Origin: Glycomyces niveus
GTDB lineage: Bacteria; Actinomycetota; Actinomycetes; Mycobacteriales; Micromonosporaceae
Direction: 5' to 3'
Assembly: GCF_017592475.1 (NCBI RefSeq)
Contig: NZ_JAGFNP010000007.1
Coordinates: 1 to 64,000, forward strand
Length of the DNA stretch: 64,000 bases
Made by a program: the position numbers and the translations under genes. This document shows, piece by piece, positions 56,553-64,000 of this stretch. Under the pieces are notes generated by a model, which saw nothing but the letters and a program-made list of their open reading frames with translations, did not search any database and had not been told where the DNA came from. Each line of letters opens with the position of its first letter. Position 1 is the stretch's first letter.

Positions 56553-57064
56553 ACGGCTCGAGGCACGACCGCTCGGGACGGGCCGAGGCGGTGACGGTCC
56601 GGTTCGCGTTCACGCCCGCGGCCGCGTATGTGCGGGCGGCGCGGTTGGTGGCGGCCGACGTAGCGGCGCACGCGGGGGTGGCGACGGGGCTGCTGGACGA
56701 GGTGCGGCAGGCGGTGGGCGAGGCGTGTACGCGCGCGGTGCTGCGTCATCGGGACCGGGGGATCGAGGATCTCGTGCGCGTAGAGTTCGCGATCGGTGAT
56801 CGTTTTGTTGCGAAAATCACGGATAACGCGCAGGATCTGCGCGCGCGCTCGGACGGGCGGATCCCTGCGGGGGTGGGCGGCGGCGATGCGCGAGCGAACG
56901 ATCACGATGCGATCGAAGAGGACACCTTCTCGGAGGAGATCACCCTGATCGTGCTGGGCGGACTGGTCGAAGACCTGGTCGTGACCGGTCCCGGCGCGGA
57001 CGGGAGCACGACGGTCAGCATGTCGTGGCCGCTACCGGGTTCGGGTCCCGGCGCCGATCACTGA
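56549..57064 (+). CDS. Anti-sigma factor partner of BldG (degenerate RsbW-like ATPase)
   Basis: A 171-residue GHKL-fold protein, co-translated with the BldG-like gene through a GTGA overlap. The N box, normally ExxxN, reads E58-A-C-T-R62, so the magnesium-binding asparagine is arginine. The next glycine-rich motif is TDNAQDL instead of DxGxG. It may therefore bind its antagonist and sigma factor without efficient phosphorylation of BldG, leaving that to another kinase. In S. coelicolor the matching ORF3 protein (SCO3548) is the anti-sigma partner of BldG. The N terminus before residue 12 is polar and disordered. Confidence 0.8.
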   Translation: MNGSRHDRSGRAEAVTVRFAFTPAAAYVRAARLVAADVAAHAGVATGLLDEVRQAVGEACTRAVLRHRDRGIEDLVRVEFAIGDRFVAKITDNAQDLRARSDGRIPAGVGGGDARANDHDAIEEDTFSEEITLIVLGGLVEDLVVTGPGADGSTTVSMSWPLPGSGPGADH

Positions 57065-57146
57065 GGGATTGGACACGCCCGCGGGTGCGCGTGACCGTCC
57101 CCACTGCTAAAGCGCTCACATCGTTACACTCCGCACGTTAAGTTCT

Positions 57147-57165
57147 GCCGGGCCGCAGGCCCGGC
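57147..57165 (+). terminator. Hairpin after the bldG operon
   Basis: GCCGGGCC-GCA-GGCCCGGC, with the stem at 57147-57154 and 57158-57165, about 80 nt after the stop and 120 nt before hppA. Confidence 0.6.
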
Positions 57166-57286
57166 TCCCGGCCGCGCCGTCCTACCCGTCCCGCGGCCCC
57201 CTACGTGACTGCGATACCGGTCCCGCGGTGCCCCGCGGGACGCATGGCTCCGGGCCATGGACCTGTCTTGCATATGGAGGAACTAC

Positions 57287-59620
57287 ATGCATACGTTGCT
57301 CGCCAACGGCGACGAGGGCGTAAGCGAACTCGCGGGCTCGAACCTGAGCCTCGTCGTGGTCGCCGCCGCGCTCGCGCTGGTCGCCTTGGGCGGCGCCGCC
57401 GCGCTCGTGAAGAGCATCCTGGCGGCCGGCACCGGCACCGACAAGATGCGGGAGATCTCGGGGGCCGTCCAGGAGGGCGCCTCGGCTTATCTCAACCGCC
57501 AGTTCAAGGCGCTCGGCGTCTTCGTCGTCATCGCGGTGATCCTGCTGTTCCTGCTCCCGGCTGAGGGGGGCACGGACGTCCGGATCGGGCGCAGCGCCTT
57601 CTTCATCGTGGGCGCGCTGTTCAGCTCGTTCATCGGCTGGGCCGGCATGAACATGGCCACACGCGCGAACGTGCGCGTCGCCGCCGCGGCCCGCGACGGC
57701 AAGCCCACCGCCGCGATGCACCTGGCCTTCCGCACCGGCGGCGTGGTCGGGTTCCTCACCGTCGGCCTGGGCCTGCTGGGCGCGGCGGTCGTCGTGTTCC
57801 TGTACAAGGGCGACGCGCCCGTCGTGCTGGAGGGCTTCGGTTTCGGCGCGGCGCTCCTGGCGATGTTCATGCGCGTCGGCGGCGGCATCTTCACCAAGGC
57901 CGCCGACGTCGGCGCGGACCTCGTCGGCAAGGTCGAGCAGGGCATCCCCGAGGACGACCCGCGCAACCCGGCGACGATCGCGGACAACGTGGGCGACAAC
58001 GTCGGCGACTGCGCCGGCATGGCCGCGGACCTGTTCGAGTCGTACGCGGTGGTCCTGGTCGCGAGCCTCATCCTGGGCCGCGCGGCGTTCGGCGAGACCG
58101 GCCTGGTCCTGCCGTTGCTGGTCGCCTCGGTCGGCATCGTGTGCGCGATCCTCGGCGTCATCATCACCCGCATGCGCGCCTCGGACGCGTCGGGCCTGAC
58201 CGCGATCAACCGGGCGTTCTACATCTCCGCGGTCGTCGCCGCGGCCCTGACCGCGGTCGCCGTGTTCTGGTACGTGCCCTCGTCCTGGACGGAGCTCGGC
58301 GGGAAGATCGCCGCCGAGGACATCGCCAGCATCCCCGTGAACCCGCAGGTCCTCGCGGTCGTCGCGGTCGTCATCGGCATCGCGCTCGCCGCGGCGATCC
58401 TGGCGCTCACCGGCTACTACACCGACACGCGGTACAAGCCGACGAAGACCGTCTCGGCCTCGACCCGCACCGGCGCGGCCACGACCATCCTGTCGGGCTT
58501 CTCGCTCGGCCTCGAGTCGGCCGTGTACACGGCGCTGACGATCGCGGCCGCGGTCCTCGGCGCGTACCTGCTCGGCGGCGGCGTGTTCCTCGTGAGCCTG
58601 TTCGCGGTCGCGCTCGCCGGCTGCGGCCTGCTCACCACCGTCGGCGTCATCGTCGCCATGGACACGTTCGGGCCCATCAGCGACAACGCGCAAGGCGTCG
58701 CCGAGATGTCCGGCGACGTCGAAGGCGACGCCGCGCAGACGCTCACGGACCTGGACGCGGTGGGCAACACCACCAAGGCGATCACCAAGGGCATCGCGAT
58801 CGCGACCGCGGTCCTGGCCGCGACCGCCCTGTTCGGCTCCTACACCGACGCGGTGGTCTCCGAGGGGCTCGCCGGCGGCGCGCTGTTCGAGACGCTGAAC
58901 ATCGCCGACCCGGTCAACATCGTCGGGTTCATCATCGGCGCGAGCGTCGTGTTCCTGTTCTCCGGCCTCGCCGTCAACGCCGTCGCCCGCTCCGCCGGCG
59001 CCGTCGTCACCGAGGTCCGCGACCAGTTCGCGCGCTTCCCCGGGATCATGGAGGGCACGCAGCGGCCCGAGTACGGCCGCGTCGTCGACATCTGCACCCG
59101 CGACGCCCAGCGCGAACTCGTCACGCCCGGGCTCCTCGCCATCACCGCGCCCATCGCGGTCGGCTTCGGGCTCGGCGTCGGCCCGCTCGCGGCCTACCTC
59201 GCGGGCGCGATCGCGTGCGGCGTGCTCATGGCCGTCATGCTCGCCAACTCCGGCGGGGCGTGGGACAACGCGAAGAAGGACGTCGAGGACGGCAACCACG
59301 GCGGCAAGGGCTCCGAGGCCCACGCCGCGGCGGTCATCGGCGACACCGTCGGCGACCCGTTCAAGGACACCGCCGGCCCCGCGATCAACCCGCTCCTCAA
59401 GGTCATGAACCTGGTGAGCCTCATCATCGCCCCGGCCGTCGTCGTGTACACGGTCGAAGGCGTCGGCGACCAGGCCGACAGCCCGGTCCGGTGGATCATC
59501 GCGGGTGTCGCGGTCGCCGCCCTCGTCGCGGCGATCCTCGTCTCCAAGCGGCGTTCAGCGGTGGTGGAGGCGGGGGAAGCCGCCGCCCCGGAGCAGCGTG
59601 AGTCGGTGAAAGTCGGCTAG
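57287..59620 (+). CDS. hppA: Membrane-bound, K+-independent proton-translocating pyrophosphatase
   Basis: A 777-residue pump with about 16 transmembrane segments that couples pyrophosphate hydrolysis to proton export. The pyrophosphate site is in ADLVGKVEQGIPEDDPRNPATIADNVGDNVGD (only key parts quoted: GKVEQGIPEDDPRNP and DNVGDNVGD), with GDTVGDPFKDTAGPAINPL and WDNAKK at the end. GNTTKAITKG has lysine and threonine where K+-dependent enzymes have alanine and glycine, which marks the K+-independent class. GGAGG (57276-57280) supports the ATG at 57287. The next gene is topA after a strong terminator. Confidence 0.95.
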   Translation: MHTLLANGDEGVSELAGSNLSLVVVAAALALVALGGAAALVKSILAAGTGTDKMREISGAVQEGASAYLNRQFKALGVFVVIAVILLFLLPAEGGTDVRIGRSAFFIVGALFSSFIGWAGMNMATRANVRVAAAARDGKPTAAMHLAFRTGGVVGFLTVGLGLLGAAVVVFLYKGDAPVVLEGFGFGAALLAMFMRVGGGIFTKAADVGADLVGKVEQGIPEDDPRNPATIADNVGDNVGDCAGMAADLFESYAVVLVASLILGRAAFGETGLVLPLLVASVGIVCAILGVIITRMRASDASGLTAINRAFYISAVVAAALTAVAVFWYVPSSWTELGGKIAAEDIASIPVNPQVLAVVAVVIGIALAAAILALTGYYTDTRYKPTKTVSASTRTGAATTILSGFSLGLESAVYTALTIAAAVLGAYLLGGGVFLVSLFAVALAGCGLLTTVGVIVAMDTFGPISDNAQGVAEMSGDVEGDAAQTLTDLDAVGNTTKAITKGIAIATAVLAATALFGSYTDAVVSEGLAGGALFETLNIADPVNIVGFIIGASVVFLFSGLAVNAVARSAGAVVTEVRDQFARFPGIMEGTQRPEYGRVVDICTRDAQRELVTPGLLAITAPIAVGFGLGVGPLAAYLAGAIACGVLMAVMLANSGGAWDNAKKDVEDGNHGGKGSEAHAAAVIGDTVGDPFKDTAGPAINPLLKVMNLVSLIIAPAVVVYTVEGVGDQADSPVRWIIAGVAVAALVAAILVSKRRSAVVEAGEAAAPEQRESVKVG

Positions 59621-59673
59621 CGGCTGAGCGCAAGCGCAGTCCGGAACTTCGCTGAATCTGGGATGCCGTCCGC

Positions 59674-59704
59674 GTGTGCCCCGGTCGATCGGACCGGGGC
59701 ACAC
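59674..59704 (+). terminator. Terminator after hppA
   Basis: GTGTGCCCCGGTC (59674-59686) pairs perfectly with GACCGGGGCACAC (59692-59704) around 5 nt. Confidence 0.88.
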
Positions 59705-59783
59705 CCATACTCAGGGGACGCAATGCGGAAGCGTGAGCTACCGTAACGAATCGAGTGCATTTTCCGAGTGAACGGTGGGAGCA

Positions 59784-62534
59784 GTGGCGGACATCAAGCG
59801 CCTGGTCATCGTGGAGTCCCCGGCGAAGGCCAAGACGATCGCCTCCTATCTCGGCCCCGGCTACATCGTCGACTCCTCGCTCGGGCACATCAGGGACCTT
59901 CCGCGCAGCGCGAAGGAGATCCCGGCCAAATACAAGGACAAGGCCTGGTCGCGCCTCGGCGTGGACGTCGACAACGACTTCGCGCCGCTGTACATCGTGA
60001 ACCCGGACCGGTCCGCGCATGTGAAGAAGCTCAAGGGCTACCTCGCGGAGGTCGACGAGCTCTTCCTCGCCACCGATGAGGACCGCGAGGGGGAGGCCAT
60101 CGCCTGGCACCTGCTCGAGACCCTGAAGCCGAAGGTCCCGGTCAAGCGGATGGTGTTCCACGAGATCACGCCGCAGGCCATCGCCGAGGCCGCCGCGAAC
60201 CCGCGCGAGCTCAACCAGGACCTCGTCGACGCCCAGGAAGGGCGGCGCATCCTCGACCGGCTCTACGGGTACGAGGTCTCGCCGGTCCTGTGGAAGAAGG
60301 TCATGCCGCGGCTGTCGGCCGGGCGCGTGCAGTCGGTCGCGACGCGGCTCGTCGTCGAGCGGGAGCGGGCGCGCATGGCGTTCCGCGCCGCCGACTACTG
60401 GGACGTCTCCGCGAACCTCGCCACCGACGACGACCAGGTGTTCAAGGCCACGCTCATCGCCGTCGACGGGGACCGGGTCGCCACCGGCAAGGACTTCGAC
60501 GCCGCCACCGGGCAGGTGAAGGGCAACGTCGTCCACCTCGACGAGGCCGGCGCCCGCGGGCTCGCGCACCGCCTCGAAGGCCGCGACTTCACCGTCCTCA
60601 AAGTCGAGAAGAAGCCGTACCGGCGCAAGCCGTACGCGCCGTTCATCACCTCGACGCTGCAGCAGGAGGCCGGACGCAAGCTCCGCCTCTCCAGCGCGCA
60701 GGTCATGCGGGTCGCCCAGCGGCTCTACGAGAACGGCCACATCACGTATATGCGGACCGACTCGACGAACCTGTCGAACACCGCGATCAACGCCGCCCGC
60801 GCCCAGGCCGCCGAACTCTACGGCGCCCAGTACGTGCCCTCCGAGCCGCGCCGGTACGCCCGGAAGGTGAAGAACGCGCAGGAGGCGCACGAGGCCATCC
60901 GGCCCTCCGGGGACCGGTTCAAGACCCCCAACCAGTTGAAGAGCCAGCTCTCGGCCGAAGAGTTCCGGCTGTACGACCTCATCTGGCGGCGCACGCTCGC
61001 CTCCCAGATGGTCGACGCCACCGGGAACTCGACCTCGGTGCGCGCCCGCGCCACCACCGCCGACGGGGAAGAGGCCGACTTCGGCGCCTCCGGCAAGACC
61101 ATCACCAACCCCGGCTTCCTCCTCGCCTACGTCGAGTCCATCGACGACGGCGACGCCGACGACGCCGAGAAGCGCCTCCCCGAGCTCACCGAGCGGCAGC
61201 ACCTCGCCGAACGCGGCCTCGAAGCCGCCGGGCACACCACGCAGCCGCCCGCCCGCTACACCGAGGCCAGCCTCGTCAAAGCCCTCGAAGAGCGCGGCAT
61301 CGGCCGGCCCTCCACGTACGCGTCGATCATGCAGACCATCCAGGACCGCGAGTACGTGTTCAAGAAGGGCCAGGCGCTCGTGCCCGCCTTCCGCGCGTTC
61401 GCCGTCATCGGGCTCATGGAGCGGCACTTCCCGCGCCTGGTCGACTACGACTTCACCGCGGGCATGGAGAACGAGCTCGACGAGGTCGCCGCCGGCCAGG
61501 AGTCCCGCGAGGAGTTCCTGCGCAAGTTCTACTTCGGCGGGCAGGACAAGGAAGGCACCGTCGCCGCCTCCGGCGGGCTGCGGCACATGATCGAAGAGGA
61601 GCTCGCGAAGATCGACGCCCGCGAGGTCAACTCGATCCCGCTGTACACCGACGACAAGGGACGCCACGTCGTCGCCCGCGTCGGCCGGTACGGGCCCTAC
61701 CTCGAGCGCACCACGCCCGGGCAGGAGGACGGGGCCGAGCCGGGCAAGCGGCCGTCGATCCCCGAGCACCTCGCGCCCGACGAGCTGACCCCGGAGCGGG
61801 GCCAGGAGCTGTTCGAACTCGCCGAGAACGAAGGCGAACTCGGCACCCACCCCGAGACCGGGGAGCCCGTGCTCGCCAAGACCGGCCGGTACGGGCCGTA
61901 CGTCACCAGCGGCGAGAAGTCCTCGTCCCTGCTGACCGGCCAGAAGCTCTCCGAGATCACGCTCGCCGACGCCGTCAAGCTCCTGACGCTGCCGCGCCTG
62001 GTCGGCACCGCCGCCGACGGCGAGGAGATCCGCACCGGCCTGGGCCCGCACGGCCCGTACGTGAAGAAGAACCGCGACTTCCGGTCCCTCGAGAACGAGG
62101 AGCAGCTGTTCACGCTCACGTTGGACGAAGCGGAGAAGCTGCTCGCGCAGCCCAAGACGCGCGGACGCCAGCAGCGCGCCCAGACCCTCCTCAAAGAGCT
62201 CGGCCCCGACCCGGTCACCGGCAAGGAGGTCACGCTCAAGGACGGCCGGTTCGGCCCGTACGTGACCGACGGCGAGACGAACGCGTCGATCCGCAAGACC
62301 GACTCGATCGAGGACCTCACGATCGACCGCGCCGCCGAACTCCTCGCCGAACGGCGGGAGAAGGTCGCTTCCGGGGCGGTGCCCGCGAAGAAGACCGCGA
62401 AGAAAGCCGCTAAGAAAGCAGTGAAGAAGGCGGCCGCGAAGAAGACCGCCGCGAAGAAGACCGTGAAGAAGGCGGCGGCGAAGAAGACGGTGAAGAAGGC
62501 CGCGAAGAAAGCGGCTGCGCCACAGGAAGACTGA
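59784..62534 (+). CDS. topA: DNA topoisomerase I
   Basis: A 916-residue type IA topoisomerase that relaxes negative supercoils. The TOPRIM domain starts at LVIVESPAKAKTIASYLG and includes LATDEDREGEAIAWHL. The catalytic tyrosine Y322 lies in GHITYMRTDSTNLS. The C-terminal half has repeated GRYGPY/GPYV segments as in other actinobacterial enzymes, which lack the zinc fingers of E. coli TopA, and it ends in a Lys/Ala tail (about 866-912) with many KK pairs. GTG 59784 with GGGAG 5-9 nt upstream is preferred over GTG 59775. The Lys-rich tail is shared with mycobacterial and streptomycete enzymes, where it aids processivity. Confidence 0.95.
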   Translation: MADIKRLVIVESPAKAKTIASYLGPGYIVDSSLGHIRDLPRSAKEIPAKYKDKAWSRLGVDVDNDFAPLYIVNPDRSAHVKKLKGYLAEVDELFLATDEDREGEAIAWHLLETLKPKVPVKRMVFHEITPQAIAEAAANPRELNQDLVDAQEGRRILDRLYGYEVSPVLWKKVMPRLSAGRVQSVATRLVVERERARMAFRAADYWDVSANLATDDDQVFKATLIAVDGDRVATGKDFDAATGQVKGNVVHLDEAGARGLAHRLEGRDFTVLKVEKKPYRRKPYAPFITSTLQQEAGRKLRLSSAQVMRVAQRLYENGHITYMRTDSTNLSNTAINAARAQAAELYGAQYVPSEPRRYARKVKNAQEAHEAIRPSGDRFKTPNQLKSQLSAEEFRLYDLIWRRTLASQMVDATGNSTSVRARATTADGEEADFGASGKTITNPGFLLAYVESIDDGDADDAEKRLPELTERQHLAERGLEAAGHTTQPPARYTEASLVKALEERGIGRPSTYASIMQTIQDREYVFKKGQALVPAFRAFAVIGLMERHFPRLVDYDFTAGMENELDEVAAGQESREEFLRKFYFGGQDKEGTVAASGGLRHMIEEELAKIDAREVNSIPLYTDDKGRHVVARVGRYGPYLERTTPGQEDGAEPGKRPSIPEHLAPDELTPERGQELFELAENEGELGTHPETGEPVLAKTGRYGPYVTSGEKSSSLLTGQKLSEITLADAVKLLTLPRLVGTAADGEEIRTGLGPHGPYVKKNRDFRSLENEEQLFTLTLDEAEKLLAQPKTRGRQQRAQTLLKELGPDPVTGKEVTLKDGRFGPYVTDGETNASIRKTDSIEDLTIDRAAELLAERREKVASGAVPAKKTAKKAAKKAVKKAAAKKTAAKKTVKKAAAKKTVKKAAKKAAAPQED

Positions 62535-62563
62535 GGAACCGAGCGCGCCTTGCCGAGCCGCCC

Positions 62564-62569
62564 TAGGCT
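62564..62569 (+). promoter_or_regulatory. Probable -10 element for the leaderless GT4 gene
   Basis: TAGGCT ends 6 nt before the GTG at 62576. Confidence 0.5.
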
Positions 62570-62575
62570 TGGCGG

Positions 62576-63754
62576 GTGCGCATCACCTTCCTCCTCCGCA
62601 ATGCCTGGGGTCTCGGCGGCACGATCAAGACCACGTTGAACACCGCGCACGCCCTCGTCGAGCGCGGCCACGAGGTCACCATCGTCTCCTGCACCCGCCA
62701 CAAGGTCCGGCCCGACTTCGACACCGACCCGCGCATCCGCGTCGAATCCCTCTGGGACATCCGCAAGCCCGAACAGGGCGGCGAGACCCTGTCCCGCGCC
62801 GACCGGATCCGCCGCAGGCTCCCGTCGTTCCTGCACTGGCAGCGCGCCGTCAACATGGACGACGTCTCGATGCTCCTCGACCGGCGCGTCAAGCGGTACG
62901 TGCGCGCCGCCGACGCGGACGTCCTCGTCGGCACCCAGGCCAACCTCAACTCCTACCTCGCCCGCTACGCCCGCCGCGGCATGCCCGTCGTCGCCCAGGA
63001 GCACCTCTTCCTCGACCACTACCGGCCCCGCGTCCGCCGCCGCATCCTGCGCGACTGCCGCCGCTTCGACGCCGTCGCCACCATCACCGAAGCCGACGCC
63101 GCCGCCTACCGCGAAGCCGCGCCCGCCCGCGCCGGCATCGTCGCGCACATCCCCAACTCGATCCCCGCCGCGCCCGCGTCCGCGGCCGAGCGCGGCCCCG
63201 TCGTCATGGCCGTCGGCCGCCTCACCCGCATGAAAGGGTTCGACCTGCTCGTGGACGCGTTCGCGTCCCTCGCCGCGGCCCGCCCCGAATGGTCCCTGCA
63301 CCTCTACGGGCGCGGCAGCGAGCGGAAGCGGCTCGAAGCGCGCGTCGAGGAACTCGGCATGCAGGGCCGGATCGCGCTGAAAGGCGGGGTCGCGCCGCTC
63401 GACGCCGCCCGCGCCGACGCGTCGATCGCGGTCGTGCCCTCCCGGTTCGAGCCGTTCGGGCTCGTGATCGTCGAAGCCATGGCCGCCGGGCTGCCGGTGC
63501 TGTGCACGGCCGTCCCGCACGGCCCCTTGGAGATCGTCGAAGACGGGAAGAACGGCCTGCTCGTCGCCCCCGAGGACCCCGCCGCGCTCGCCGCCGGCCT
63601 CGACCGGCTCATGGGCGACCCCGGGCTGCGCGCCGCGCTCGGCGAGAGCGGGCGGGCGAAGGCCCGCGAATACGAGCCCGACGCGGTGGTCGGACGTCAC
63701 GAGGCGCTCCTGCGGCGGGCGGTCGAGTCACGGCGGGGCCGTACAGTGGGCTGA
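62576..63754 (+). CDS. Glycosyltransferase family 4
   Basis: A 392-residue GT-B glycosyltransferase. The N-terminal domain starts RITFLLRNAWGLGGTIKTTLNTAHAL. The C-terminal domain shows VVMAVGRLTRMKGFDLLVDAFA, LHLYGRGSERKRLE, the active-site block PSRFEPFGLVIVEAMAAGLPVLCT (in parts) with its E-x7-E pattern, and HGPLEIVEDGKNGLL. These are the hallmarks of family 4 enzymes of polysaccharide or glycolipid synthesis. The GTG start lacks a ribosome binding site and appears leaderless, 41 nt after topA. It may begin an operon with the truncated nucleotidyltransferase that follows. Confidence 0.9.
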   Translation: MRITFLLRNAWGLGGTIKTTLNTAHALVERGHEVTIVSCTRHKVRPDFDTDPRIRVESLWDIRKPEQGGETLSRADRIRRRLPSFLHWQRAVNMDDVSMLLDRRVKRYVRAADADVLVGTQANLNSYLARYARRGMPVVAQEHLFLDHYRPRVRRRILRDCRRFDAVATITEADAAAYREAAPARAGIVAHIPNSIPAAPASAAERGPVVMAVGRLTRMKGFDLLVDAFASLAAARPEWSLHLYGRGSERKRLEARVEELGMQGRIALKGGVAPLDAARADASIAVVPSRFEPFGLVIVEAMAAGLPVLCTAVPHGPLEIVEDGKNGLLVAPEDPAALAAGLDRLMGDPGLRAALGESGRAKAREYEPDAVVGRHEALLRRAVESRRGRTVG

Positions 63755-63811
63755 ACGGCTCCCGCTCCCGCACTGGTAGCGTGAGGGCCATTCGTGCTGT
63801 TTGAGGCCAGA

Positions 63812-64000
63812 GTGACTGAAACGGATGAGAGCGTCGTGTCCACGAACATCGTGATCCTGGCGGCCGGCGTCGGCTCCCGCCTCGGGAAGCCGCACCCCAA
63901 GCCCCTGACGCCGCTCGCCTCCGGGGAGACCATCCTCGGCCGGTCGCTGCGGCTGCTCACCTCCCGCTTCTCCCGCCACTCCATCCACCTCGTGGTCGGC
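63812..64000 (+). CDS. Nucleotidyltransferase-family protein, N-terminal part (cut by window edge)
   Basis: The first 63 residues of a sugar- or alcohol-phosphate nucleotidyltransferase. IVILAAGVGSRLGKPHPKPLTPL is the GxGxR...KP nucleotide-binding signature, followed by a GETILGRSLRLLTS helix. The GTG at 63812 has GAGG 5 nt upstream; an in-frame GTG at 63836 is an alternative. Full-length relatives activate sugar phosphates (CTP or UTP as donor) for glycan synthesis, which fits the adjacent GT4 gene. Unlike the degenerate domain at 39.3 kb, this one keeps the signature. Confidence 0.8.
   Translation, partial: MTETDESVVSTNIVILAAGVGSRLGKPHPKPLTPLASGETILGRSLRLLTSRFSRHSIHLVVG

Noticed and set aside
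57182..59323. A 713-residue open frame antisense to hppA
   Set aside because: It is rich in Asp/Arg/Glu/His without motifs, while the opposite strand encodes a complete pyrophosphatase.
59496..62051. An 851-residue open frame antisense to topA
   Set aside because: topA has full domains and catalytic residues on the plus strand. The antisense frame is low in complexity (Gly/Val/Leu/Asp/Glu) and results from GC-rich third positions.

Overview
The window is a 64 kb piece of a very GC-rich genome with dense genes, many GTG starts, frequent ATGA/GTGA stop-start overlaps and many apparently leaderless starts, which together point to an actinomycete. Two blocks match gene orders I recall from model actinobacteria. 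The block from uracil phosphoribosyltransferase and phosphomannomutase to an M20 amidohydrolase, a gamma-glutamylcyclotransferase-like gene and lpdA resembles the M. tuberculosis upp-pmmB-ami-lpdA region. The block helicase, bldG-like anti-anti-sigma factor, anti-sigma partner, proton-pumping pyrophosphatase and topA resembles the S. coelicolor bldG region. The family is not proven; a relative of the Glycomycetaceae or Micromonosporaceae would fit. No rRNA, tRNA, CRISPR array, prophage or intact insertion sequence was seen.

Layout. 1-5.3 kb: the start of a DUF222/HNH-type gene, a YCII-like protein, a formate/nitrite transporter, then an unusual pair: a protein with an IS110-transposase-like RuvC domain and a tail like those of conservon sensor kinases, translationally coupled to a roadblock/LC7 protein. 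5.3-11 kb: nucleoside salvage (deoC with two aldehyde dehydrogenases, upp, phosphomannomutase). 11-18.6 kb: a membrane Ser/Thr kinase, a B12-dependent acyl-CoA mutase large subunit, an M20 amidohydrolase, a cyclotransferase and LpdA. 18.6-29.4 kb: a secreted lectin-like protein, an ABC exporter beside a two-component system, a GuaB1-type enzyme, a biotin-dependent carboxylase subunit, and a PadR regulator divergent from a DrrAB-like exporter.

29.5-45.2 kb is a surface-glycan region: two nucleotide-sugar dehydrogenases, four glycosyltransferase genes, a Wzt-like export ATPase, a CDP-alcohol phosphatidyltransferase fused to a degenerate nucleotidyltransferase and a polysaccharide deacetylase, with a UbiX-type flavin prenyltransferase embedded. 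45.5-53.2 kb: acyl-CoA dehydrogenase, TauE/SafE permease, malate dehydrogenase, PAP2 phosphatase, amino-acid permease, a DUF3263 protein, a HAD phosphatase and a nitrobindin-like protein preceded by a 31-residue membrane microprotein. 53.6-64 kb: YprA/MrfA-type helicase, bldG pair, H+-PPase, topA, then a GT4 glycosyltransferase and a truncated nucleotidyltransferase that may open another glycan cluster.

The main points for follow-up are the IS110-domain/conservon chimera with a hairpin-rich non-coding region upstream, a shared TAnnnT motif 6-8 nt before many start codons, two pairs of perfect DnaA boxes in convergent gene ends, abrupt shifts in codon usage inside single genes, and several proteins that keep a fold but appear to lack catalytic residues.
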